From JACRBE01 sp964429005 (GTDB lineage Bacteria; Chlamydiota; Chlamydiia; Chlamydiales; JACRBE01): a stretch of DNA of 64,000 bases. The stretch is taken from the NCBI GenBank assembly GCA_964429005.1, contig CAYSAJ010000006.1:1-64000 (forward strand). The letters run 5' to 3'. The position numbers were made by a program, and so were the translations under genes. Below the pieces are notes generated by a model. The model had not been told where the DNA came from and ran no database searches. It worked only from the letters and a program-made list of their open reading frames with translations. Positions 52,973 through 61,483 of the stretch are shown here, piece after piece (the stretch's first letter is position 1; each line of letters starts with the position of its first letter).

Positions 52973-53986
52973 CTAAATGTAACTTTTACCATCTGCTTGG
53001 CTCAAGTCACGCATAGCTTGAATAAATTGATTTAAACCCTGGCCGGTTTTGGCTGAAACTTTATAGAGGTGTTTATGTTCGAAGGGGAATTTCGTGTAGA
53101 AATCACTGATCAAGGACTCCGACTCACATCGGTCGATTTGATTGAGGACGACGAGGAATGGTTTGTGAGTGAGATCGATCAAATAGGATTTGAGCTCTTC
53201 ATACAACGTAAAAAAATCCTCGATGGGACTCCGATTATCGGTTGCACTCACATCAATTACATAGACGAGGACCCTACTTCTTTCGATATGTTTTAAGAAA
53301 GCAAGTCCAAGGCCTCGATTCTTGTGGGCATCTTTGATAATCCCAGGGATGTCTGCAAGATAAATTCGAGAGTAATCATCAAACTCCATATACCCAATGT
53401 TGGGGATAAGAGTTGTAAAAGGATAATCGCCTATTTTCACTGGGCGAGCTGTCATCGCAGTAAACAAAGTCGACTTACCCGCATTCGGGAACCCAACAAA
53501 GCCCACATCAGCAATCAGTTTCAAGTCGAGGACAACTTCAATTTCATTCCCTTCCCTTCCTTCTGTGAATTTATTAGGAGCTCGATTGGTAGGGGATTTG
53601 AAAAAGTCATTCCCTTTTCCACCTTTCCCTCCTTGGCAGATAACAAATTCATCGTTCGCTTCAGTAAAGTCTTTAAGAATTGTCCCATCATCCACTCTTC
53701 GGACAATTGTTCCGCAAGGAATATCAAGAATTAGATCGTCACCATCCCGGCCTGTTTTGAGATTAGAGCCGCCGACTCCGCCATCTTGGGCTTTAAAATG
53801 GAATGTGTTTTTAAATCGATCTAAGGAAAAAATGTGATTGGAGCTTTTGAGAATAACGCTGCCACCATGACCGCCGTTTCCGCCGTAGGGGCCACCTTTG
53901 GGGATAAACTTTTCTCTTCTCCAGGCTACGACGCCATTGCCGCCCTTGCCCGCAGTTAATTTGAGCTTAACCCCATCCGTAAACAT
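52973..53986 (-). CDS. obgE: GTPase Obg/CgtA
   Basis: 337 aa: Gly-rich Obg domain (VKLKLTAGKGGNGVVAWRREKFIPKGGPYGGNGGHGG...GGKGGKGN) to about residue 158, then the G domain with GFPNAGKSTLF, DIPGII and NQIDRCE. It lacks the variable C-terminal OCT domain. Ribosome-assembly GTPase. The start overlaps the rpmA stop by one base (TAATG). Same trio rplU-rpmA-obgE as in Chlamydia CT420-CT418. Confidence 0.97.
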   Translation of the reverse strand: MFTDGVKLKLTAGKGGNGVVAWRREKFIPKGGPYGGNGGHGGSVILKSSNHIFSLDRFKNTFHFKAQDGGVGGSNLKTGRDGDDLILDIPCGTIVRRVDDGTILKDFTEANDEFVICQGGKGGKGNDFFKSPTNRAPNKFTEGREGNEIEVVLDLKLIADVGFVGFPNAGKSTLFTAMTARPVKIGDYPFTTLIPNIGYMEFDDYSRIYLADIPGIIKDAHKNRGLGLAFLKHIERSRVLVYVIDVSATDNRSPIEDFFTLYEELKSYLIDLTHKPFLVVLNQIDRCESESLISDFYTKFPFEHKHLYKVSAKTGQGLNQFIQAMRDLSQADGKSYI

Positions 53987-54240
53987 TATCCGCTCACAGG
54001 AATAATCGAAACGACAGTCCGATCCGATTTTTTAAAAGAAACAACTCCGTCAACAAGAGCAAAAATGGTAAAGTCAGAACCAAGGGCTGTGTTCTTACCT
54101 GAGTGCCATTTTGTTCCGCACTGACGAACTAAAATGTTGCCAGCACGAACAAATTCGCCGTGGCATGCTTTAATGCCTCTGCGCTGTCCTGCTGAGTCTC
54201 TACCGTTACGTGTGGATCCCTGACCTTTTTTATGAGCCAT
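53986..54240 (-). CDS. rpmA: 50S ribosomal protein L27
   Basis: 84 aa. AHKKGQGSTRNGRDSAGQRRG, GNILVRQCGTKWHSGKNTALGSDFTIFALVDG are diagnostic. It begins with MAHKKG directly, without the Firmicute-type cleaved N-terminus. One-base overlaps with both neighbours. Confidence 0.97.
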   Translation of the reverse strand: MAHKKGQGSTRNGRDSAGQRRGIKACHGEFVRAGNILVRQCGTKWHSGKNTALGSDFTIFALVDGVVSFKKSDRTVVSIIPVSG

Positions 54241-54554
54241 TAGTTGCCTCCTTTCACGATATCAGTAATTTTTACTCTAGAATATTTTTGGCGATGGCCG
54301 AGTTTTTTGCGGCTGTTTTTTCTAGGCTTATATTTATAAGCGATGACTTTTGGACCTTTTACCATGCCAAGAACTTGACCCATTACAGAGAAGTTCGTTA
54401 CATGCGGTGCGCCAACGTGAGTTTTTTCGCCTTCGTTAAGAAATAATACGGATGAAAACTTCACTTCTGTAGCATCCCCAAGGAGTTCTACATCAATGAT
54501 GTCACCCTTTTGAACGCGATACTGTTTTCCGCCCGTTTCAATGATTGCGTACAT
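54240..54554 (-). CDS. rplU: 50S ribosomal protein L21
   Basis: 104 aa from ATG 54554 (MYAIIETGGKQYRV), preceded by AAAAGGC; a longer reading from 54608 would add a non-conserved stretch. VQKGDIIDVELLGDATEVKF, YKYKPRKNSRKKLGHRQKYSRVKI are typical. First gene of rplU-rpmA-obgE. Confidence 0.96.
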   Translation of the reverse strand: MYAIIETGGKQYRVQKGDIIDVELLGDATEVKFSSVLFLNEGEKTHVGAPHVTNFSVMGQVLGMVKGPKVIAYKYKPRKNSRKKLGHRQKYSRVKITDIVKGGN

Positions 54555-54646
54555 ATGTTGCCTTTTCGATAATTGAAAATTGTTGAAAATTACATAAATT
54601 ATGAACAAAGCCTAGAGAAAAGTCAATCTAAAACAAAGATGCAAAA

Positions 54647-55465
54647 TTATTTTTGACGGATTTGTTGAAGTTTCATGAGGCTTAAGTAGGATCCTGTCGT
54701 CATTAAAGCGATTGTAGCCCCTGGTGGCCAGTTTAATGTATAAGAGACGCCAATCCCCACCACGCTCGCTAGCATGCTAATTAAAACAGAAAGTAACATA
54801 AGACGAGAGAGCTTATGAGTAAACTGATTAGCCATGGCAGGAGGGAGGCAAAGCATAGCAATAACAAGAATAGAACCAATAATTTGAATTAATATGACTA
54901 CGACAATAGAGATCAAAATGACAAGTAAAAAATATATTTTCTTTACAGATAACCCTTGCAAATAGGCCTGAGTCTCATCAAAGCAGATCGCTAGAAATTT
55001 TTTGTGAAATAATAAAATGCATAGTAAGACAAAAGTATCTAACCCTAAGAGTAAAAATAAATCTTGTTCATTGATCCATAGGATATTTCCAAAAAGAAAG
55101 CTGAGAAGGTCGACGTTGTAGCCAGGGGTTAAAGAAACAAAAATCACGCCAACAGCCATTCCAAGAGCCCAAATAGCAGCGATCACTGTGTCTTCACGCT
55201 GGCGATGATGGATATGAATCCACCCAATAAACAGCCCTGATAAAATAGCTGTGATCAAGGCCCCTAGAGAGGGAGATAGGTAGGGTATGTGATATGTCCT
55301 TTGAAGGTAGAGAAAGATTCCCATGCCACCTAAAACAGAATGAGCGATGCTACCACTGATGAACACAATTCTTTTCACCACGACGTAAGAACCCACCATC
55401 CCGGCAGAAACTGATGCAATGAGCGATGCAGCAATCGCCATCCATAAAAAATAAGAAAAAAGCAT
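54647..55465 (-). CDS. Metal (Zn/Mn) ABC transporter permease
   Basis: 272 aa, ABC-3 family with eight to nine hydrophobic spans. Start IAASLIASVSAGMVGSYVVVKRIVFISGSIAHSVLGGMG is the family signature. It imports zinc or manganese with the ATPase (overlapping by one base) and the binding protein upstream. Same three functions as Chlamydia CT415-CT417, which neighbour obg there too, although the block order differs. Confidence 0.92.
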   Translation of the reverse strand: MLFSYFLWMAIAASLIASVSAGMVGSYVVVKRIVFISGSIAHSVLGGMGIFLYLQRTYHIPYLSPSLGALITAILSGLFIGWIHIHHRQREDTVIAAIWALGMAVGVIFVSLTPGYNVDLLSFLFGNILWINEQDLFLLLGLDTFVLLCILLFHKKFLAICFDETQAYLQGLSVKKIYFLLVILISIVVVILIQIIGSILVIAMLCLPPAMANQFTHKLSRLMLLSVLISMLASVVGIGVSYTLNWPPGATIALMTTGSYLSLMKLQQIRQK

Positions 55466-56166
55466 TATAATCCCTCCAAGTTATGATACAGGCCCATAGC
55501 TAGGTGTGAACAGACTGTTTCTTTTTTCATTTCTCTTACTCTTTTTTGAACAAAAAGAACTTGATCCACTTCTGGAAGTACCCCTGGCACTTCATGTGTC
55601 ACAAGAAGAATAGTGATTTTCCCTTTGAGCGAGAGAAGAATTTGATAAAGATTTTCTTCTGCATAAGGATCAACACTCGCTGTAGGTTCATCAAGAATCA
55701 ATAGAGAGGGGTTGGAAAGGAGAGATCTTGCGATAAAAGCTTTTTGCATTTGACCCCCAGAAAGCTGCCCAAAAGGCTGATTTTTGAGATCGATCAAGTC
55801 AAATTGCTCAAGAAGGTGAAGAGCCTCTTCTTGCTTTTGCTTTGGATAGCGACCAAGCCACGACATGGTTTGCAAAGCTCCCATCATCACAACTTCAAAA
55901 ACAGAAACAGGAAACTGCGTATCAAAAAAACGTTTTTGAGGAACGTAGCCAATCTTTGTTTTATAATGAGCAGGGTTCATCCCTTCTATGGTAATTGAAC
56001 CTTTGCCTGGGTCAAGAAGTCCCATCGTTAGTTGTAAAAATGTACTCTTTCCGCCCCCGTTAGGGCCAATAATTCCAACAAATTTGTGATGCCCAATACT
56101 TACATTCACATCTTCTAGAATCAAGTCTTTGGTGTAGGCAAAAGATACATTTTTAAACTCAATCAT
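55465..56166 (-). CDS. Metal ABC transporter ATP-binding protein
   Basis: 233 aa. Walker A GPNGGGKST (about 35-43), signature LSGGQMQKAFIARSLL, Walker B LLILDEPTASVDPYAEENL, switch His LLVTHEV. ZnuC/MntA type. It overlaps the binding-protein gene by four bases (ATGA) and the permease gene by one. Confidence 0.94.
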   Translation of the reverse strand: MIEFKNVSFAYTKDLILEDVNVSIGHHKFVGIIGPNGGGKSTFLQLTMGLLDPGKGSITIEGMNPAHYKTKIGYVPQKRFFDTQFPVSVFEVVMMGALQTMSWLGRYPKQKQEEALHLLEQFDLIDLKNQPFGQLSGGQMQKAFIARSLLSNPSLLILDEPTASVDPYAEENLYQILLSLKGKITILLVTHEVPGVLPEVDQVLFVQKRVREMKKETVCSHLAMGLYHNLEGL

Positions 56167-57044
56167 GATTTTCCTGCGATAAAGTTCGCGATACTCAGAA
56201 GCCCCTTCTCGTAGTCAGGATCATTCGGGTAGATTGTATGAACTGGAATTTGGAGCTTTTGCGCCACGATTAAAACGCCCTTGTTATTTTGATCAGGTTG
56301 AATGAACGCACATCTTGGAGGATTCGCTTTGCACTGCTCAAGAACTTTTTTGACATCCTGTGGCAGAGGATCTTTTCCCTCTACTTCAAGACTCAGTTGG
56401 AGAAGGTCATATCTTCTGCAAAAATAGCCCAAAGAGGCATGAGAAACAAGAATGCTTTGATTTTTAAAAGGGCTGAGAGTGGAGGCAATATCTTGGTCGA
56501 GGTGTAGCAAACGATGTGTGAGAGTGTCTAGATTGTCATGCCAAATTTTAGCATGATCAGGAAAAATTTGGGAAAGGCGGTCTGTGACGATTTTGGCCTG
56601 TTCTATCATCATGATTGGATCCATCCAAACGTGAACATCGTAGGAAAAATCATCATGGTCATGATCATGCCCGTGATGATCGTGGTCGTGAATAAGACCT
56701 GGTAGAGATGAGGTTAAATTTACATAAATGAACCCAGGGTTTTTTTTCACGATGCTTTGATAAACTTTTTGTTCAAATCGATCACCGATTCCGAAAAGAA
56801 TAATAGCATTCTCCCATTTTTGGAATTCAGAAGGACTTGGTTCATAGGTGTGAGAATTAAAGCCTGGAGGTACGACAGGTTCTACGAGAGCATATTCTCC
56901 GACAATTTCTCTTACAATGGTATGGTAAGGAGATATAGAGACTAAGATGACAGGTTTAATCGCTTGAGGTTTTGGTTTTGAAGAACAGCAGGTGCAAAGA
57001 ACAAGCAGCACACCACTAAATAGGATAGCAAAGAGTTTTTTCAT
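56163..57044 (-). CDS. Zinc/manganese-binding lipoprotein (ZnuA/TroA family)
   Basis: 293 aa. Lipoprotein-type signal, LCTCC, near residue 20. Cluster A-I fold with PPGFNSHTYEPSPSEFQKWENA, a His/Asp-rich loop HDHDHHGHDHDHDD at about residue 120 that points to zinc, VHVWMDPIMMIEQAK, and SHASLGYFCRRYDL. The His loop and His ligands fit high-affinity zinc uptake. First gene of the transporter operon. Confidence 0.93.
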   Translation of the reverse strand: MKKLFAILFSGVLLVLCTCCSSKPKPQAIKPVILVSISPYHTIVREIVGEYALVEPVVPPGFNSHTYEPSPSEFQKWENAIILFGIGDRFEQKVYQSIVKKNPGFIYVNLTSSLPGLIHDHDHHGHDHDHDDFSYDVHVWMDPIMMIEQAKIVTDRLSQIFPDHAKIWHDNLDTLTHRLLHLDQDIASTLSPFKNQSILVSHASLGYFCRRYDLLQLSLEVEGKDPLPQDVKKVLEQCKANPPRCAFIQPDQNNKGVLIVAQKLQIPVHTIYPNDPDYEKGLLSIANFIAGKS

Positions 57045-57162
57045 AGGTAGTTGGGGTTAATCCCATTATTATTCCAAGGGGAACCATTTTTTTATAGAGA
57101 AAAACGTTTGCCATTTTTCCATTTTCCAAGATAGAATGTAGCTCTAATTTTTTTATTTAAAT

Positions 57163-57249
57163 GGAAAGGTGTCCGAGTGGCTTAAGGAGCACGCTTGGAA
57201 AGCGTGTATACAAGAAATTGTATCGTGGGTTCGAATCCCACCCTTTCCG
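57163..57249 (+). tRNA. tRNA-Ser (anticodon GGA)
   Basis: Class II tRNA. Acceptor GGAAAGG pairs with CCTTTCC, anticodon loop TTGGAAA gives GGA, a long variable arm (ATACAAGAAATTGTAT) follows, and the T-arm is GTGGG-TTCGAAT-CCCAC. Discriminator G. Confidence 0.96.
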
Positions 57250-57276
57250 ATGTTTGATAAAATAAGATACTTTTTC

Positions 57277-57299
57277 TCCATATATCCGTAATATATGGA
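57277..57299. promoter_or_regulatory. Inverted repeat upstream of nrdR
   Basis: 9-bp arms TCCATATAT/ATATATGGA around a CCGTA centre, in the 138-base gap between tRNA-Ser and nrdR. AT-rich palindromes of this kind resemble NrdR boxes, but the match to the family consensus is only partial. A weak hairpin AGGCT/AGCCT with a following T-run at 57308-57331 may terminate the tRNA. Confidence 0.4.
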
Positions 57300-57387
57300 T
57301 TACTGGAAGGCTAAAAGCCTCTCAATTTTTTACTAATAATTAAGGAGCGGTGGATCTCCTCTTTATAAAGGTGTCACCGTATATCAT

Positions 57388-57834
57388 ATGAAATGTCCTT
57401 ATTGTGGTTACATCGACTCTAAAGTCACTGATTCTAGAAATACTCCTGAATCGGGTTCTATTCGGCGCAGAAGAGAGTGTCTCAAGTGCCAAAAAAGATT
57501 TACAACATTTGAAACGGTTGAATTAACCGTCCAGGTTCGAAAAAGAAATGGCACCTATGAAGATTTTTCCTTAGAAAAACTTCTTCGGGGAATCGCCGCT
57601 TCTTGCCGGCACACTAAGGTTAGTTATGACATGGTGAGAGCGATGGCAGCTGACATTTCTGCAGAAATTATGGAAAAAAATCTGCGTGAAATTGATTCAA
57701 TCGATATAGGAGAAATGGTTATGCGCCATCTGAAGAAACTTGATACTATTGCATATATAAGGTTTGCCTGTGTATATAAGCGATTCAAAGACATGGATGA
57801 ACTGATGGACGCTATCCACACTGCATCCGATTAA
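57388..57834 (+). CDS. nrdR: Ribonucleotide reductase repressor NrdR
   Basis: 148 aa: zinc ribbon MKCPYCGYIDSKVTDSRNT...RRRRECLKCQKRFTTFE, then the ATP-cone domain VRKRNGTYEDFSLEKLLRGI. It regulates nucleotide reductase genes. The normal Shine-Dalgarno is not next to the ATG: a perfect TAAGGAG lies 41 bases upstream and GGAG/CTCC and CGGTG/CACCG can pair within the leader. Start of the operon nrdR-dksA-lspA, as in Chlamydia CT406-CT408. Confidence 0.95.
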   Translation: MKCPYCGYIDSKVTDSRNTPESGSIRRRRECLKCQKRFTTFETVELTVQVRKRNGTYEDFSLEKLLRGIAASCRHTKVSYDMVRAMAADISAEIMEKNLREIDSIDIGEMVMRHLKKLDTIAYIRFACVYKRFKDMDELMDAIHTASD

Positions 57835-57851
57835 CAATCTGGGGAATACAC

Positions 57852-58226
57852 ATGAAAAAAAGCCCGCTTAGTAAACAGGAAATAGAGCATTTTAAAACTT
57901 TGCTACTGACGATTAAAAAGCAACTCACGAAGGATCTCGAAGAAACAACCGAGTCTGTGAAGGATTCAGAAGGTTCCAAAGGTTATTCTCAGCATCAAGC
58001 TGACGAAGGAACTGATGACTTTGTTAGAAGCATCAGTATCGAAGTTTCTGGAAAAGAACTTGCGATCTTACGTCAAATTGAGCGCGCTTTAGAGAAAATT
58101 GATGAAGGCACCTATGGAGTCTGCGATGTTTCAGGAGAGCCCATCCCTAAAAAGAGGTTAGAGGCTGTTCCTTATGCTAATATGACGGTAGCTGCCCAAG
58201 AAAAATATGAAAAAGGCCTCATATAA
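57852..58226 (+). CDS. dksA: DksA/TraR-family protein with degenerate zinc finger
   Basis: 124 aa. Coiled-coil N-terminal half (QEIEHFKTLLLTIKKQLTKDLEE), then GTYGVCDVSGEPIPKKRLEAVPYANMTVAAQEKYE. Only the first of the four zinc cysteines remains: CxxC is CDVS and CxxC is TVAA. DksA binds the RNA polymerase secondary channel; zinc-independent DksA variants exist. The start follows nrdR by 17 bases, and the stop overlaps lspA by one base (TAATG). Confidence 0.9.
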   Translation: MKKSPLSKQEIEHFKTLLLTIKKQLTKDLEETTESVKDSEGSKGYSQHQADEGTDDFVRSISIEVSGKELAILRQIERALEKIDEGTYGVCDVSGEPIPKKRLEAVPYANMTVAAQEKYEKGLI

Positions 58227-58807
58227 TGTTTAAAACAAAGCGAATGAGTAAATACTTGTTTGTTCTTTTCATTATTGGTATTGCTGCGGATTTCTTTTCT
58301 AAGTATTTAGCAAAAGAATTACTCAGCCCGATGGACTGGTTTCATCCAGCTTATCCTTATGGAGGCTTGGGCCTCTTTAAGGATTGGTATGGGATCAGTC
58401 TTTCTCTGAATTATGTAGAAAACCGAGGGACTGCCTGGGGCCTTTTTTCTAGATACTTTGATGGGCTTTTGGTGGGAAGGTCTATTTTGGTACTCTTTCT
58501 AATCATCTATCTTTTTTTTATAAATCAAGATAAGCAAAAGCAGATTCCTCTAGTCCTTGTGATTACGGGAGCATTAGGTAATATTTTAGATGGGTTTATC
58601 TACGGCCATGTCATAGATATGATTCATTTTGTTTTCTGGGGCTATTCATTTCCCGTTTTTAATATTGCCGATGTTTGTATTTGTTTAGGAGCAGGATGGC
58701 TGATGATTCTTTCATTCATCCAAAAAAAGAGTTCATCTGTTCCAACCTCTTTCATCCCCCCCAAAAAATTTGACTTCCCTGGATCTCCTCCTAAAGGATT
58801 CAAATAA
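58226..58807 (+). CDS. lspA: Lipoprotein signal peptidase (SPase II)
   Basis: 193 aa, four membrane helices. NYVENRGTAWGLFS, catalytic Asp122 in GALGNILDGFIYGHVIDMIHF and Asp149 in FNIADV are intact. The C-terminal Pro/Ser tail is longer than in E. coli. It processes the lipoproteins seen elsewhere in the window (SctJ, the solute-binding protein, the metal-binding protein, the BamE-like lipoprotein). Confidence 0.96.
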   Translation: MFKTKRMSKYLFVLFIIGIAADFFSKYLAKELLSPMDWFHPAYPYGGLGLFKDWYGISLSLNYVENRGTAWGLFSRYFDGLLVGRSILVLFLIIYLFFINQDKQKQIPLVLVITGALGNILDGFIYGHVIDMIHFVFWGYSFPVFNIADVCICLGAGWLMILSFIQKKSSSVPTSFIPPKKFDFPGSPPKGFK

Positions 58808-59460
58808 TGTCTTTTGCCGCATCCAGATGGGTCAGTGTAGGCCTTCTGATGAGTGCAGAAGAGTGGAAAACCTTTTTTCAGGCGTTTCCTCGTCTTAGGC
58901 TCTATAAGGTAGCGGCTGTCGTAATGGAAGGAGCAGAAGAGCTCCCCTTTGAAGAGTTTTATTCATTAGTAGAGTCTTTTGCTACTGAAATACAAACAAA
59001 GCTAGATATGGATTTAAGTTCTTATCGCATCCCTTTTTCTTGCGCTCTTTCAGAAAGTAAGGAATCTTTTACGATCCAAGCCCTTCCATCTCAAAGAGTG
59101 CTATTAAAACCCAAAGAGCCCGTTATTCAACTGAGACCTCTTTCTTTTAGCATAAGTAGTGAAGGAAAAATTCAAACAAAGTCTTGGGGTAAAAATCATA
59201 TTTGTTGGGGTATTCAAATGAGCTATCCTCAGCTTTTTCAGGATCCTGCAACGCAGAATATTATTCAGGCCCTATCAGAGCATCCCCACGGCGTTCTTTT
59301 TAAAAAAGTTTTGCATTGGATACGCCATCATACAAAATCCGTCTTCCTCAAAGGGCAAGAAAAATCTGCAGCCTTCTCTTTAAAAGTAGGAAAAGAAAGC
59401 GTATACTTACTCTCTAAGCACGAGCAATGCAGGAAAAATGGAGTAGAGTTCACTGTATGA
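58807..59460 (+). CDS. Hypothetical protein
   Basis: 217 aa, soluble, no signal peptide or repeats. No family recognised. It shares a one-base overlap with lspA and a four-base overlap with cinA (ATGA), so it belongs to the operon and is likely a real conserved gene of this group. Confidence 0.75.
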   Translation: MSFAASRWVSVGLLMSAEEWKTFFQAFPRLRLYKVAAVVMEGAEELPFEEFYSLVESFATEIQTKLDMDLSSYRIPFSCALSESKESFTIQALPSQRVLLKPKEPVIQLRPLSFSISSEGKIQTKSWGKNHICWGIQMSYPQLFQDPATQNIIQALSEHPHGVLFKKVLHWIRHHTKSVFLKGQEKSAAFSLKVGKESVYLLSKHEQCRKNGVEFTV

Positions 59461-60671
59461 GTATTCATATTGTATCGATAGGCAGTGAAATCCTGACAGG
59501 TCATATATTAAATACTAATAGCGAATACCTCGCTCATGAACTCACTATTAAAGGGTATCTTGTGACCAAAATGGTGAGTGTTGGAGATCAGTTAGACTCT
59601 ATAGAGAAAACTTTGCAGCAATCCCTCTCAGAGGCAGATCTTGTTATTACGACAGGTGGGCTTGGTTCTACTTTAGATGATGAAACAAAAATAGCTTTAT
59701 GTACGATCTTTCAAGATAAGCTGACACTTTTCAATGATTGGCTAGCACATTTGAAGGAAAGATTTGGCCATTACCTTTCTGATTTGGAAGATCAAGCTAT
59801 CTGGCCTTCAACAGCAAAGCTTTTAACAAGCCCCTTTGGAACAGCGCCCGGACTTTTTATGGAAGAAGGCGCCAAGAGGCTGATCGCCTTGCCCGGGGTT
59901 CCCTCACAAATGAAAGCTATTTTTACTGAGAGGGTGCTTTCTTTACTTCCTTCTTTTTTGACGCCAAAACCATATTTAGAAAGAAACTTCCACTTTGCCT
60001 TTCTTCCTGAAACAGATTTTGATCCCTTTCTCCGAAAGTGGAAAGAATCCTCTTCTCTTGATATTGGTATTTATCCCCATTATGGTTTTGTGAGTGTCAG
60101 GGTGAAAGGGCAAATAGAAAATCAGCAGCAGATGGAAAAATTTGCCTCTGAAATTAAAGATCTCTTTGGCCTCTATTTCTACTCAGAAAAAGATCCACGT
60201 CTTGAAGTCGCATTTCATGAGAAAATGCTCAAAGCTAAAAAAACTTTTGCCTGCGCTGAATCTTGCACAGGAGGGCTTATAGCCCAAAGACTCACAGCAC
60301 TTCCCGGATGTAGCGGATATTTTTTAGGAAGCATAGTGGCTTATAGCAACGAAGTTAAACATCATCTTTTACACATACAGGAAGAAGTTCTGCATAAGCA
60401 TGGAGCTGTCAGTGCAGAGTGTGTAAAACAAATGGCTGAAGGGTTGTTCTGTGAGATCCCTGCTGATTACGTGGTTGCAGTTTCGGGGATCGCAGGCCCA
60501 GATGGGGGCACTCCTGAAAAGCCTGTTGGAACCGTTTGGGTATCGTATGGGGCAAAAGGGCACTTAAAAACCTTGCAGCTTCCTTTTAAGAAGAATCTTC
60601 CTCGTCAAATCCTATTGGACTATGTGGCGAATTGGATTTTAGCCAAGTTCGTGACTGAGGAACTTTTATGA
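59457..60671 (+). CDS. cinA: CinA-family protein (MoaB-like domain plus PncC amidase)
   Basis: 404 aa. Residues 1-170 MoaB/CinA N-terminal domain (IVSIGSEILTGHILNTNSEYLAHEL, TTGGLGSTLDDET, ALPGVPSQMKAIF). Residues about 255-404 PncC nicotinamide-nucleotide amidase (FACAESCTGGLIAQRLTALPGCSGYFLGSIVAYSNEVKHHLL, AVSGIAGPDGGTPEKPVGTVW). It likely recycles pyridine nucleotides. ATG 59457 forms ATGA with the previous stop; the upstream alternative lacks family support. Confidence 0.93.
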   Translation: MSIHIVSIGSEILTGHILNTNSEYLAHELTIKGYLVTKMVSVGDQLDSIEKTLQQSLSEADLVITTGGLGSTLDDETKIALCTIFQDKLTLFNDWLAHLKERFGHYLSDLEDQAIWPSTAKLLTSPFGTAPGLFMEEGAKRLIALPGVPSQMKAIFTERVLSLLPSFLTPKPYLERNFHFAFLPETDFDPFLRKWKESSSLDIGIYPHYGFVSVRVKGQIENQQQMEKFASEIKDLFGLYFYSEKDPRLEVAFHEKMLKAKKTFACAESCTGGLIAQRLTALPGCSGYFLGSIVAYSNEVKHHLLHIQEEVLHKHGAVSAECVKQMAEGLFCEIPADYVVAVSGIAGPDGGTPEKPVGTVWVSYGAKGHLKTLQLPFKKNLPRQILLDYVANWILAKFVTEELL

Positions 60672-61483
60672 ACGAATATGAACTTTTAGATAGTGGCGAT
60701 CTCTTAAAATTAGAAAAATTTGGTCCCTATATTATTGAAAGGCCTTCAGCTGTAGCTGTATGGCCTAAGCAAAACCCCTCACTATGGAAAAAAAAGGATG
60801 CTTCGTTTTCCCGTGAAGAAAAAAAAGGATGGTTTTTCCATACCAAAATGCCTCCATCTTGGAACATGAAAATTGGACCTGTCACTTTTAAACTCTCATG
60901 CACCGATTTTGGACATTTAGGTGTTTTCCCTGAACATAGCACATTTTGGGATCTGCCTCTGCCCAAAGATCGTCCAATTCGCATCCTCAATCTTTTTGCT
61001 TATACAGGTGGTGCCACTTTGAATTTTGCGAGCCGTCCAAATGTCGAAGTGTGCCATGTAGATGCATCCAAAAAAAGCGTGGCCTGGGCTAGAGAAAATG
61101 CAGCTCTCTCAAATTTAGATAATGCTAAAGTTCGTTGGATTGTTGAAGATGTGAGAAAATTTATTGAAAGAGAAATTAGGCGAGAATCATTTTATGATGG
61201 GATCATACTAGATCCCCCTTCTTTTGGCAGGGGAACCCAATATGAAGTATTTCAGATAGAAAATGACATTAATCCTCTCCTCCAGCTTTGTAAGAAAGTG
61301 ATCTCTCCAAAGCCAGCATTTGTTCTTTTTACATGTCATACCCCAGGATTTACACCGATTGTCATGAAGCAACTTTTAGAGTCTCATTTTGGAAGAGGAG
61401 CTGAAGGAGGAGAAATGAAAATCTCTTCAACATCTTCTTTTCTTTTACCAGCGGGGAGCTATGGTCTATGGAAAGCGCCTTAA
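60668..61483 (+). CDS. Class I SAM-dependent methyltransferase (RlmI/RlmK-like)
   Basis: 271 aa. Motifs ILNLFAYTGGATLNFA (SAM-binding loop), VCHVDASKKSVAWARENA and the catalytic ILDPPSFGRGTQ. Similar to the catalytic half of RlmI/RlmK rRNA cytosine/guanine methyltransferases, without their PUA domain. The substrate is inferred to be RNA. It overlaps cinA by four bases (ATGA). Confidence 0.85.
   Translation: MNEYELLDSGDLLKLEKFGPYIIERPSAVAVWPKQNPSLWKKKDASFSREEKKGWFFHTKMPPSWNMKIGPVTFKLSCTDFGHLGVFPEHSTFWDLPLPKDRPIRILNLFAYTGGATLNFASRPNVEVCHVDASKKSVAWARENAALSNLDNAKVRWIVEDVRKFIEREIRRESFYDGIILDPPSFGRGTQYEVFQIENDINPLLQLCKKVISPKPAFVLFTCHTPGFTPIVMKQLLESHFGRGAEGGEMKISSTSSFLLPAGSYGLWKAP

Noticed and set aside
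57350..57391. 13-codon GTG-started leader peptide overlapping the nrdR start
   Set aside because: The Shine-Dalgarno spacing is only 2 bases, so initiation there is unlikely; kept only as a note in the leader finding.
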